64,000 nt of DNA, taken from the NCBI RefSeq assembly GCF_963583255.1, contig NC_084815.1, positions 3,847,056 through 3,911,055 on the forward strand, given 5' to 3'. Every line of letters starts with the position of its first letter. The first letter of the stretch is position 1. A model generated the notes under the pieces. That model was not told where the DNA came from, made no database searches, and saw only the letters and a program-made list of their open reading frames with translations. Below are positions 22,241 to 33,319 of the stretch, piece after piece. Both the position numbers and the translations under genes were made by a program. Source of the stretch: Pyrus communis. Taxonomy: Eukaryota > Streptophyta > Magnoliopsida > Rosales > Rosaceae.

Positions 22241-25200
22241 TTATATATATATATACTAAAAGAGAAAATAAACCGAAGCACTGTTCATAAGCACAGTGTT
22301 GTTCCAGTTTTACCCCCTATTTTTTCCCCTTTTTTCAACATTGCCATTTTACCTTGCTGTCAAGTGTAGCAGCATTCTCGAACACGTGGGATCCCATTCC
22401 CTCGACACTTGCTGCCTACTCCCCCCTCTCACTATTGCTCACCGCTCTATGCCTGTTTATCTCCTTTGTCGCTCACAATCATCGCAAAAAACCTCAAACC
22501 ATCAAATCCATTTTCATAATTTCTCTCAGAATCGACGCTTCTCTTTCTCTCTCACCGCTTCATCATCAACAAATCTCAACCATAGCCGCACTACAAGCCC
22601 ATCTGGATTGAAAACTCATGAAGAAATCTTGGTCGTCGGTTGATAATCGGACTGCAACATCGTCTTGACTCACCCCAGCATCAGCAGATTCTAGCTTCAA
22701 ACCCTCTCCGACCCTTCTACCCAAAAGCTTTCTCACCGATTTGTCATCAGGTAAGATACTGGATTTTTTATTTGGCATTTGATTGAAGTTTTCTGTGCAT
22801 AAAATAAGAAAACAAACTCAAACCCCCAAACTAACGTATAAAATTCTACAAATTCTCTCACACTTAATCGAATTGATCTCAAGTGTTAAGGTTTTAGGGT
22901 TTTGGTCTTCAAATTCCAGTGAATTATTTTCATCTAAATACCGGCAACACAATTGTTGTTTGGTTGTCAAGAAAATATGTAAAAAAAAATGATATTCTTC
23001 TCAACATATTTTGATAATTTCGTTGGATAAATTCGTCCATGCACCTTAAATTTTATGTTTGCTTAGTACATGTTTTCATAATTAGATCATATCAAGCTCC
23101 ATTCATGTCCACTTCTATTCCTAAGAGCCCGTCTTTTGTCAATGGCGACAATGGAGGCTAAGCTTGAAGCCAAACTAGAACCAAAAGAAATTGAAGAGAG
23201 TTTTGAACCTCTTCTCAAATACGAGGTAATTAAAACTAAAATATCCTTTTTATGAACACCAATCAGCTTCTTCGCTCGCTAGGTCCATTGTTCTTCATTT
23301 TGCATGTCTTTGGAAGGATATTTGAGGATAGAGATTTAATACTCCTCAATTTGGGATTTATGTGTTGTAGATTTTGCAATAGTAATTGCATGGGAGGCAG
23401 GGAAGCCGTTGGTGATGGAGAGGGTGAAGGTTGCTCCACCTAAGGCCATGGAAATAAGGGCAAAGGTCAAATATACCTCAGTTTATCACATTGAACTCTA
23501 CTTCTGCTGAAGGTCAGCAATAATAGCTACTACATACATATAATATACATAATATATATATATATTTATATGTTTGTGTGTGTGTGTGTGTGTATGTGAT
23601 TTTATATGATTAACCTTTGAGAATTGCAGATTTGTAAACTATGAGTAGAGTTTTCTAGGCACATTTACTTCAAGTGAATACCTTGGTGTTCATTCTGGTT
23701 GTCTTTCCAAAATTAAGCCCATTGCTCAGTTGGATAGCCATACCAACAGGTTTGGTGTCTTACTCAATGCTTTAGAGCCTTGACTTATGCATCCTAAACT
23801 GATACTACATATTGATTCGTTTGCATTATATTGGATATTTTGTTTTTTAATATCAGGTTTGGGTGCCCCTCTGAATGTAGCTAAACGAAAAATTATCCTC
23901 AGTTGCTGTTTATTGGCCTTTATGTAAGTTTGGAGAAACTTTGTTGATCCCAAATTCTTTGTTCTAATAAATTGCGTTAATTTTTTTTTTTTGTATTTAT
24001 ACTGATACATGCATGATCTAGGCTACTGAAGGTGCAAGAATTTCTGGGGTGTGACTGAGTATTGGGGTGGAGTCGGTGGACTTGAAGCCTAAAAGGTTTG
24101 ACGAAGGTATTTATTTTTTTTATTTTTTACATTTGGATTTGGTTTAACGGGTAGTTTAGTGGAAAAACACATAAATATATTTTTGCTTAAACATTCTTTT
24201 CCTGGTCATAACTAAGAAATTTGGAGTAAATGAACTTGTGAATTCGAGTGATAATGACAAACCAGTGCATGAGATGAAAAATGATTTGCTATTGTTATTA
24301 TGTGTTGGACATGAATCAACATAGATAGTTAAGTTATAACTTTAACTTATATTTTTATTTTCTTCTGTTTTCATCTACCCAAGTCTACAATGTACATGCA
24401 GCTAAGGAGAAGACCGAGACATCAACCAATGTAGAAGCTCCTAATAAGACTAATTGCAGATAGCACTACAAATGAGCACCACAAATTTAAGCTTGACGTT
24501 GGTATGTGATTTTCACTTCATCTCATCTTTTTTTTATTATTTATTAATGTTAGTTTAATTTTCAAACCTTTTGTACGTATCAAGTAATTCTCCACATAAT
24601 TGAATAATGGCTCCTTTTTTTTTTCTCTTTTTCACCCTCCATCAATTCATTGGTTAAATAGATGCTTTGTATATATATGAAAACTTGGTTTTGATAGGCA
24701 CCAAAAGTTTGGCCATAATAATTTGTCGTTACAATAAGATTAATGATTTAATGGGGTTGTGTTTAATTTTTTTGGGGTTTAAATTAAAGGGTTGAGCTTG
24801 ATGGCTTTACTCTCTTCTTTTGTGTCTTTCCTTTGCTGCATTATGTGTAAAATTCAAATGCATTCTTCAATTTTTTTTATTTTTTATTTTTTAGTTTTTT
24901 GGAGTTTTCTTGGGTAAAGTTTGGTTTTTTATGGTGAGTTCTCAACTAGGTTTTGCTTATTTTTTTGTCTCCAAATATAAGTTATTAGATGCTTTTCTTT
25001 GTTTTCTTCTAATTTTTAAATTTATTTTTTTGTTATTTAGTGTGAGAAAATGGCTTCAAAATTGGAATTTCCATTATTTGGGCAAAGGAAAACATGAAGA
25101 GAACACCAAGAGTGGTGACGATGGAGCATCCCTTCTTTGTGGTGGAAATCGACGGTCTATGTGCAACATTTAGCCCAGTTTATAAGAGCAGAGGTCAAAA

Positions 25201-25417
25201 TGAAGAACCAATGACATGGGGATTTGTTTAATTTTATCAAGTTTTGTACTGAGGTAAAACTCCCCCCATTTAACGTAGTTTTAAATGTTGATTAGTATGT
25301 GTGTAAATAGGATTGTGAGTATGGTTGTATATATGTAATAGTAGAATTAGAAACACTGTTGTAATTATGTGAAACTAGAGTTGTAAACCCGCCGCATCGC
25401 GTGGGCTTTTTTGCTTG
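22241..25417 (+). mobile_element. Helitron element 2 with captured gene fragments
   Basis: It begins right after the end of element 1 with an AT run, then ACTAAAAGAGAAAATAAACC, like plant Helitron 5' ends though without a clear TC. It ends with hairpin CCCGC..(G)TGGG and GCTTTTTTGCTTG (25401-25417; CTTG instead of CTRR) followed by T. It has no Rep/helicase gene, so it is non-autonomous. It carries an intron-containing alcohol dehydrogenase relic (23371-24276). A short exon-like frame at 23142-23225 (starting MATMEAKLE, then a GT) is not identified. Total about 3.18 kb. Confidence 0.7.
23371..24276 (+). pseudogene. Captured alcohol dehydrogenase (ADH) gene fragment
   Basis: Five separated exon-like blocks follow zinc-ADH order. 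23371-23503: [19 protein letters not shown].., ending [10 protein letters not shown] and a stop. About 23653-23736: LGTFTSSEY..GCLSKIKPIAQLD. About 23857-23890: GLGAPLNVAKRK. About 24022-24104: EGARISGV, stop, then IGVESVDLKPKRF. About 24213-24276: KKFGVNELVNSSDNDKPV. The first block has Tyr where plant ADHs have the catalytic-zinc Cys (TSLCHTD becomes TSVYHIE). Spacer AG/GT signals suggest genomic capture with introns, not a processed copy. Family assignment is from remembered ADH1-class sequences. Confidence 0.8.
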
Positions 25418-25429
25418 TTACACAATATC

Positions 25430-25530
25430 TATGAAATTAACCAACACTGTTTATGAAATAGACATTCTATTTATGGTACTACAACATAATTACTCCAACT
25501 ATTTATGAACAAAGACATAATAAGCCACGG
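25430..25530. repeat. TTTATGAA-type repeats (cluster 2)
   Basis: Three or four units with the core ACTGTTTATGAAATAG / CTATTTATGAAC lie immediately after the Helitron 3' end. They resemble cluster 1 on the other side of the inserted block, consistent with one noncoding segment having been split. Confidence 0.6.
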
Positions 25531-26939
25531 TTTATTATGGAAGAGTAAAAAAGACACATTAAATGAACCATTTTTTTGTAGAATCAGTTAATTGTTTATA
25601 GATGTTATTTGGTCATATGTGATAGTTTTTTGTTTGGAGATTGTTTTGTACCTGTTGTGGTATGTCCTCTCTAGGAGATTGTTTTGTACCTGTTGTGGTA
25701 TATCCTCTCTATTTGATTCATCTTCGTTGTTTGATTCATCCTCTTGAGTATTAGGTTGCCTTCTTTTATTCACCTTCTTTTTTTGTTGTTGTTTTTTTGT
25801 AGGTTCTTCATGTGGCTATTCAGAAGGAATGACATCCTTAATTTGCAAATAGTCACATTAGATAGGTGTCATTTTATATGATAAGTCATTATTTTTGTGT
25901 TGGAAAACACTATTTTTCAAAGTGAAATATATTGATTATTGGTGATTACCTTGATTCCACTAGGATGTCCTTGATTGCTCTGTGGATCATGTTTGTGTCC
26001 CATCTTGTGATCACCGAAATCATGTTTTCTTGTCCTTCTATTGTCTCCACTAAATTTGTGCGCAGAAATATCCAGTACTATATGAATTAAGTAAGTGATG
26101 TCAGTTTGTGCAAAACTTTGTAAGAAACAATTCATGTTATTTTTATTAACTATGTTGGTTACTTACCAAAACAAGGACGGTACATCCACCAGTGATTGAT
26201 TCTTCTCCTTCCTCCCTTTTTTTATTTATTTGCTTTTCCAAGCATCTTGAACAGATAGTCCCTTATGCATTTGGCCCAATTGTAATTGTTTATCTGCTGC
26301 TAGTTTGTACAGATATTCAGGAAACTCCAAGTGATGTAGGTTCCGGAGTTTGTAAACAGCAGTGATTGAACAAGGTGTGCGCATTTGAGTGAAGCAATAT
26401 CTTGTACGCCCTCAGGTGTTTCATCTTCAAGTGCTTTCTCATATGCCTCTACAAGATGCTTCTTCTTGACTACCTTGACATCTGTGAAGTACTTTTTGAT
26501 GAGGTGGTCATCATCACCAAATTTGGTTGAATTGTTTGTATTCGGCAGATCAATTCCTTCGTTGTTCAATCCAAAGATTTGGACAATATCATCGTTGGAA
26601 ATCCCATGTGATTCATGACGCCCAAATTTAAACTTTTGGTTTGTTGGGTTGCAGCAGTTAATGATTTTGATCAAGTCCATGTCGGACTTCCTCTTCCTTT
26701 ATGACATAATCAAAGTCCTATCCATGTACGTCTTCAGTAGACTCCAAAATGTCGTCTTTGCTAGTTCATCACAGACATCTTGACGTCGTTGTAACATAGG
26801 GTTGTAGACTTTCATTGCTTCTGCAAACCCGGTTATGTTGCATCTGTATTGTAGGTATTCCTTCTTCTGTTTAGCTTCTTTTTTCTTAGTTTTACCCTTC
26901 TTTGCAAGTTTTTTGTTGTTTTCATCTTCAACAATGAAA

Positions 26940-27780
26940 ATTATTAGGATACTATTTATTGAACTATAACAAAAAAATGCATGTTATTTATGAAACTACA
27001 CTAAATAGACTCACTCTATTTTGTGTAATGTACCAAAATAAACCCCATTGGAAAAAGAAAAAAAAACTACACACAAATGGCAGAAACTAACCAAAAAAAT
27101 GATAGAACTCACAATATTTATGAAATATGTCAAACTTTTTATGAAATATCTCACACTATTTATGGATATAGAACAATATAACCCACACTGTTTATGAATT
27201 ATCCCACACTATTTATAAGGAAAGGGAGCAAAACAAAACAAAATCAACCTACATTGTTTATGAATGGGGTAAAACAAAACCAAAACAATCCTCAATATTT
27301 ATGATATATAACTATTAAGAACTGTTTATGGATCTATAACAATATAACTACATTGTTTATGAAATATCCCACACTATTCATATGGAAATGGATCAAAACC
27401 AAATCAAATCAACACACATTGTTTATGAAAGGGATAAAAAAAAAAAAAAAACGAAATCAATCCACATTATTTATGAAATGGAGGAAATTGAATATTAGTC
27501 CAAAATAGCTGCCAATATTTATGAGATATAACAATTAAGAATTGTTTATGGATATAAACAATATAACCACATTGTTTATATGGAAAGGCATCAAAACCGA
27601 AAATTATTTCTGGAATTTAAGCATAATAACCTAACTATTTTGTGAAATTGATGAAAAATAACCCCCCAATCTTTATGAGATGTAACAAAATATACACTGT
27701 TTATTGATGTAAAACAATATAACCCAAACTAACTATGGATTTGAGGCAAATAACACACAATATTGCTTGAACTATCCTAA
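26940..27780. repeat. TTTATGAA-type repeat array (cluster 3)
   Basis: About 18 degenerate units with a core like CACTRTTTATGRA are spaced roughly 35-55 bp over 0.84 kb, in the presumed first intron of the Ulp1-like gene. The array lacks a fixed unit length. On the gene's sense strand the core reads TTCATAAATAGTG. No known function. Confidence 0.75.
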
Positions 27781-28198
27781 AGTTAAACATGAAATTGAAG
27801 AATAGTAGTAAACACACAGAATTTCAGTTTTGGAAATAATTGATTAGTTATCAAAATGCAGTTTCTAATTTAAAAATTGATAAATTATATGGAATCAAGA
27901 ACATGCAAATGAGGATTTCAGTTTAGTACCTTTTGTTTGGAGGCAACTTGTTGCTCGTTGGGAATGACACGCCCGACCCTGATATTCTCCAAACACCAGG
28001 GTAGGCACATGCTGGGCAACGCCCTAAGGTGACGAAGCCATATTAGGATGCATGAGAACTAAAAACAATTAATCGACATAAATAAAACTTGTAAATTTAA
28101 TTATAATGAATATGCAATTGTGGAACATGTTCAGAGCATACAACTAATCCGAGACACTAAAAAGGAATAATATAAAATTGAATGAACAAAGAGATGGG

Positions 28199-30437
28199 TG
28201 ATAGGGGCATATTTATGCACCTTAGTTTAGCTTGTTCTTGTGCATTTATAGTGTTTTTCCTTAGTAAAGTAGTCTTTTAAGCTAGTTTTATGTATTTTCA
28301 GGATTTAAGGGCAAAGTATGCAAAAGGATGCATTTTGGAGCCTTTTGGAGCAAATTAGAGCTTGGAATGGATATCATATGCTTGGAGCCAAGAGGATGGA
28401 CGAAATTGAAGACTTGAAGATGATGATTCCTACTTGAGCAAGGTTTCCTACTTGAAGTAGGAAAGTTAAATCCCAATGGCCTCAAGTTGCAGCAACAAAG
28501 AAGTTTTCCAAGTCCAAGAAGGAGAAGAATTCCAAGATGAAGAAGGATTAGCTTTCCTAATCCTAATGCACAAGGTTTTCAGCCACAAAGAGGAGTCCTA
28601 AACACTTTAGGACACCTTATCCTAATCCTATAGGGATGCCATGCACTTTACCTTATCTTGGAGGGTTTCTAGAAGCCTTAGATGCCCTATCCTATCTTTG
28701 CCGTGGGTTTTTATCCAAATCCCCTTAGTTTTTAGGCTTTCTAGAAGCCCTAACATTATCCCTACAAAGGTGCCGCACCCTTATCTCTTTTTCCCTACAA
28801 ATTTGGCCCTTAAAACATGATTCTAGGAACCTTATCTTATCTCCTACAAAGGTGGCGCCCCAAATCCTTCTAGAAGTGCCAATTTCTGCCACAAAACACT
28901 TTGTTTCTAGAACCCTAAAAATCTGGCGCCTCTTTTCCTTTTCCTTTGGGGTTTCCTACCTTCTAGATGGCCTATTCCTGATGGGTTTTGATTTCCTTGT
29001 CATCTTCAAATACTTAGTCCTTTTTCCTTGCTGATTTAGAAGGGATTTTTCACTATAAATAGACCCCCTTGCCGTGCCATTTAATCACCACCACCCCTTC
29101 ACACAACTTTTATACATTCATTCAGAAATTCACCCTTGCCGTGACCTTACAACCAACCATACACCATTCCCCTACTTCCACACCTCCATCCCAACCTCCA
29201 TACACCACCACCAAACCTTGCCGCACCACCATACATACCTAAATCATCCACAAACCCACCATAGACCTTGTGCCACAACAAAGAGGAGGAGAAGAAGGCT
29301 TGGACGTGCATGCAATTCAAGTTCAAGTTGCTGGAATTTTTAGGTGTTTCCTCTCCTTTGATTTCAATGGTTAAACTTATTTCTCTTTGTCTTGTACGTA
29401 TGAGGAACTAAACCCCCCCTTTGGCTAGGGGGGATTCGAAACCATGATCATGCTTGCTATATGATTTGATTACCTCTAATTGCGTTTCATAAGTTGTGAA
29501 TTCAATTTACTTATCTATTTGAATTAAACTGATTTGTGTGTGTTGGTTGAGAGTGCACGCTTAATTATCATGCATAAATCTAATGCTAGGATATAAGGAA
29601 GTTTCACCTAATCGTTACAAACTTATGTTCACAAGTAGTAAAAGTTGATGATCTCAATTGCGTTAAGTAAATTCTTGGCATAAGTTTCATGCAATTCATA
29701 GTAACAAGTGCTTTGTCAATGCTTATGGTTTTCAAAGAACTTAATGATTCTTGCTTGTATCTCTATTATGCAATTCATGTAGGGAACTTGTGGGGAATGC
29801 TTTGGGTTGACGTATGCAATCATCCAATTCAATAATGTTAGGAAAATCTGAGGGTTAATTAGTGCAATTCACGGTTAATCTGGGGCGTTGAGAATTCATG
29901 GTTCATTGAAAAGCAATTAGAAATCGTTTTGTGTGCAAGTATGGCATGTGTGGAGATGAACCCCTTAGCTAGCCTTCATTCCATTCATTAAATCCTAATT
30001 CGTTTAAAAATCTGTTCGTTTTACAAAGTTTTAAGTTTTGTTTTCAAATTCGTCAAAACCTCAATCCCCCTTTACTTTAGTGTCCAATTTAGTTAGAAAG
30101 TGTCTTAGTTTGTGTTTCTAAGTGTTTTGAATCAATTTATTACCCAATTTCGTCCAAAGTAGTCAAAGTGCTCAAAATTGCCCAGATTGTGTTTTAAGGC
30201 AGTTTTGAGTGTTTTGGTGCTGTTTTGAGTCTTTTGGTTTGTCTTAGTGTTTTAAACTTTAGTTTTGCATTCTTTGGGTCTAGTTTGGTGTTTTATATTG
30301 TGTTTTTACGTTTTTGAGTCAAATCCAAGTGATTAACAATCCCTCCTAATCCCCGGTCCAGAACGATCCCTACTTACATTCTTCACTACAATTGATAAAA
30401 AGAAGGTTTAATTTGTGTGCGTATAATTCTCACATCA
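28199..30437 (+). mobile_element. Solo LTR, family A, copy 2
   Basis: It starts TGATAGGGGCATATTTATG and ends CACATCA. Perfect 5-bp duplications ATGGG flank it (28194-28198 and 30438-30442). At 2,239 bp it is the longest of three copies. It is inserted inside family-B element 27965-32791. Open frames within (for example 29074-29343, a His/Pro-rich frame) are not genes. Confidence 0.92.
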
Positions 30438-30569
30438 ATGGGTCTTACACCAAGAGGACTCGAAGATACCGATGCGGGAGTGCCTTGACGCGAGGATTGT
30501 ATGCCTCGATTCTAACTCCTGAGGGGGCGCAAAACAAAACATGAGTAGACCAAGTTGATATATAAGTAA

Positions 30570-30690
30570 GGGAAGTGTTATTAGCACTCCAAAAATCTCA
30601 TTCTACACTCTTCACAAGTGTATTTTTCTTTCCTAATATAGAAAGTTTGGAGTGTAGAATGAGATTTTTGGAGTGCTAATAACAATTCCC
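30570..30690. mobile_element. 121-bp hAT-type MITE, copy 1
   Basis: Terminal inverted repeats of about 41 bp start GGGAAGTGTTATTAGCACTC and GGGAATTGTTATTAGCACTC. A perfect 8-bp duplication ATAAGTAA flanks it (30562-30569 and 30691-30698). The 8-bp duplication fits hAT-derived elements. A second 121-bp copy lies at 44222-44342. Confidence 0.93.
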
Positions 30691-30852
30691 ATAAGTAATA
30701 CTAACATAGTTATTCAACAACATACTAACCCCCAAAGTTTATGAAAACTCATATAGCATAATAAGTAATAGGTATTTCGAAAACCCTAACATGTCATAAA
30801 ACTTCTTAAAACATATATTATATTTATTGTGCTAAGTAGTAGTAGCACAAAG

Positions 30853-30874
30853 GCGCGCGCGCACACACACACAC
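30853..30874. repeat. Compound (GC)n(AC)n microsatellite
   Basis: A short GCGCGCGC run passes into an ACACACAC run, inside family-B LTR sequence. The alternating purine-pyrimidine tract could favour Z-DNA; that is inference. Confidence 0.85.
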
Positions 30875-32796
30875 ATACATCTTCATTCGCCCGAAGGCAA
30901 TACATCTCCTGACCGAAGCCATCAACCTGCGCCCGGCTGAAACCATTATAAATATCTTCTGCCATAGGCACCACATCTCTTGGCCGAAGCCAATATCAAT
31001 ATCTTCCCCTCGTAGGCACTACATCTCCCGGTTGAAGCCAATATATAAGTATCATTCGCCCATAGGCTCCTACATTACCCGATTGAAACCAATATATAAG
31101 TATCATTCGCCCGTAGGCCTTACATCTCCCGACCAAAGCCAATTAATGATTTCATTCGTCCGTAGGCAGGACATTTGAGTAGCCACTAAATAAGCACATA
31201 AAATCATAACATAATATTTCTAATACATATATATCTATCTCAAAACGGAGCTCAGTAGCTAAAACGTCATATCGCAAAACTACGTTCATAAGTAGGTATA
31301 TAGTCATCAATCATATATACCACAAAGAACGTAAAGTTGATGAAGCACAATATATCATAATGTGTAAATCCAATTTACTCATAAACATTTCATAAAACGT
31401 AACCAACAAATCATACTTTTCATGTATGCATTTCTAATAGTAAAATATGCATTTTGAAAGGGGTCCACTCACAGATATTTCGCCGTTGAAGAGCCATGCA
31501 AACAAGAGAGGACAGAAATGCCATACACAATTGCACCTAAGCACATAAAGGTACCAATTAACAAAACTCTACTAAAACGATTGAATTTTGGGAAATGGAC
31601 GTCATAAACGGATTTAGGACGTCAAAAAACATAAAGGGGACCTCTAGTACCCCTACGCGCTGCCACAGGACAACGGCCCGAATGGCCACGCACTGTCGCA
31701 TATGCCACCACGTGCTAATTTGGGTCGCCAGAAAGTTTGCTGGAAAAGTCGCCAAACTCGCTGTGGACGGCGGCAGAGAACAGTACCTCCGGTGGAGTGC
31801 GTGTGCTCCACGCGTTGGCTAAGACATCATGCACGCACAGATCCATACACCATCCACGCGCTGGCCAGGATTCTGGGTTGAGACAACTAGGTTGGGGCAG
31901 GGGTTTTGGCCCAATATTGACTTGGGTTTGGGTTAGGTTTAAGTAGGTTGGGCTTGGGCTAAGTGAATTGGGCTTGGTTATATAGGCCTAAGGTTTTGGC
32001 CCGATTAGGGGATTAGGCTGGGTTTTAGGTTTGGGCCTGGGGTTCTGGGCAATTGGGTTTAGGCTTTGGGTTATCGGGTCGAGTTGACCCAGTTTCAAGC
32101 TGGTTTCAACGAAAAAGAAAGCCGGAGCTTCCTAAGCTCTAGTCAACCTCGAACCTCAACCACAACCTACGATCTACCCACCAAATTGAAAACAAACAAG
32201 AGTAGATTAGGATTATACCTTCAGTTTCCCAAGTAGTGGCCGAAGTTGGCCGGAAAACAGTCTGAAACCCACGGTGCTCATCGGAAGGATCGAAAAGCAA
32301 AGTTAAGTCTATCGATTTTTGGTTTCAAAACAACCCCACAAGGCTAGGGAAGATAACGAGAGACTGGAATAGGTCTGAATCAAATAAAGTTTACCTCGAA
32401 TAGCCGATCTCGAAAGTGAACTCATCAGAAGGGATTTTCGGGTCGTCTTTGTGCTTCACAGAGACTGAGGGAAAGAGAAAACCCATCCCTTGTGGTGCGT
32501 TAAGGGGTTCGTTGTCGTTGATGTGTGGGTGGGTGTGAGCATCTCGGGGAGAGGGAGAGAAGGTTAAAGAGGGTGAGCTGAGAGAGTTTTAAGAGAGAGA
32601 GAGCTGTGAGTCATGGTGAGGGGAGGGAATAAAGAAAGAGAGTTGGGCCAGGGGACACAAAAAAAAGGTGGGCCTCTCTTAGGCACACCAAACAAGACCA
32701 AAAAGCAATCCCATTTCAAAATATCTAGCCTAACAAAGGGAAATTACCAAAATGCCTTTTCATTTCGTAAATTCCAAGACGGATCGTTATAGGGAA

Positions 32797-32851
32797 CTTA
32801 CTGCTCGTCGTGAACTTGTTGTTCGGCTGGAATTTGTTGTTCTTCTACCAT
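32797..32851 (-). pseudogene. First exon of the MULE Ulp1-like gene
   Basis: On the minus strand an ATG at 32851-32849 opens a Gln/Glu-rich start (MVEEQQIPAEQQ). It reaches a TAA just before the family-B insertion; reading across the duplicated GGGAA site continues the same EQQV-type repeat at 27959. The TAA sits where the repeat predicts CAA, consistent with a C-to-T change. Sequence upstream to about 33.3 kb is probably the element's leader and end, but I could not identify its terminal inverted repeat. Confidence 0.6.
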
Positions 32852-33319
32852 TGTTGAGTAGATTTTGGTTTGAAATTTGGAGTTTGAAGTTGTAATTGGG
32901 TTTTGCGGAAAGGAATCCGAATTGGTTTCTTTTTGCTTTTTTGTAAGGGTGGTTGGTGCAATTAATGGTGATGGAGTGGTGGATTGAATGTGGTAACCGT
33001 TATGTTTGTAATGGGCTTGAGTTATAGTTTCGTCAGGGTTATTTTTTGAATAGTAATTGTTATGCGGGTTGGCCTTTTATTTGAGCCCGCGTTTTTTGTT
33101 TTTTAAGGGTTTGGGTTATGTCCTTATGATTAAAATTTAAGCCATTTTTATTAAATAATAGTTTATGGTGATTTTTGGTTAAATTAAAGTTAGTCCAAGC
33201 CATTTTCGTTAAAACTCCCTAATTTTTATTAGCTTTAGAAGTCATTACACAATAGGTCGAATGTGTCACTAAATATGTCAATTAAAAGTGGATGGGGAAA
33301 TAAGATTAAGGGGTGTGAT

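Larger units (their letters stand above)
25418..27959 (-). pseudogene. Ulp1-type protease gene of the MULE, middle/5' part (relic)
   Basis: Minus-strand coding remnants. 26925-26300 reads a Lys-rich linker, then LAKTTFWSLLKTYMDRTLIMS, an in-frame TAA (26699-26701), SDMDLIKIINCC, FKFGRHESHGISNDDIVQIF and a long helical tail. This resembles the N-terminal helical domain found ahead of the protease in plant MULE Ulp1 genes. 25773-25588 is a Glu/Asn/Gln-rich linker with an internal 40-bp tandem duplication. A small exon (27964-27930) ends at a GT donor and joins the exon at 32797-32851 once the solo LTR is removed. The protease part lies beyond the Helitron block at 14.8-16.4 kb. Confidence 0.65.
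27965..32791. mobile_element. Solo-LTR-like element, family B, containing two later insertions
   Basis: It begins TGACACGCCCGACCC and ends GACGGATCGTTATA. It is flanked by perfect 5-bp duplications GGGAA (27960-27964 and 32792-32796). Subtracting the nested family-A solo LTR and the MITE leaves about 2.45 kb. Its 30890-31170 part is a degenerate tandem repeat of about 55-60 bp units (ATTCGCCCGTAGGC..). It has no coding domains. It interrupts an exon of the Ulp1-like gene exactly at the duplicated GGGAA. The TA terminus may be a decayed CA. Confidence 0.75.

Noticed and set aside
22296..22643. Protein gene at the left side of Helitron 2
   Set aside because: Ser/Leu-rich frame with no domain, overlapped by other frames of equal length; looks like AT/CT composition.
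23371..24276. A live ADH gene
   Set aside because: Stop codons, missing exons, loss of the zinc Cys, and location between Helitron ends.
29074..29343. His/Pro-rich open frame
   Set aside because: Lies inside family-A solo LTR copy 2 and has no counterpart frame in the other copies.
17851..30437. Family-A LTRs copy 1 and copy 2 as the two ends of one retrotransposon
   Set aside because: They are in opposite orientation and each has its own, different perfect 5-bp duplication, so they are separate insertions.
30870..31170. Repeats of about 55-60 bp as a CRISPR array
   Set aside because: Repeats are degenerate with no constant spacer, in plant nuclear DNA inside an LTR.
31860..32060. TTGGGTTTGGGTTAGG-like sequence as interstitial telomere repeat
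   Set aside because: Units are irregular and do not keep the plant TTTAGGG period; part of the family-B LTR.
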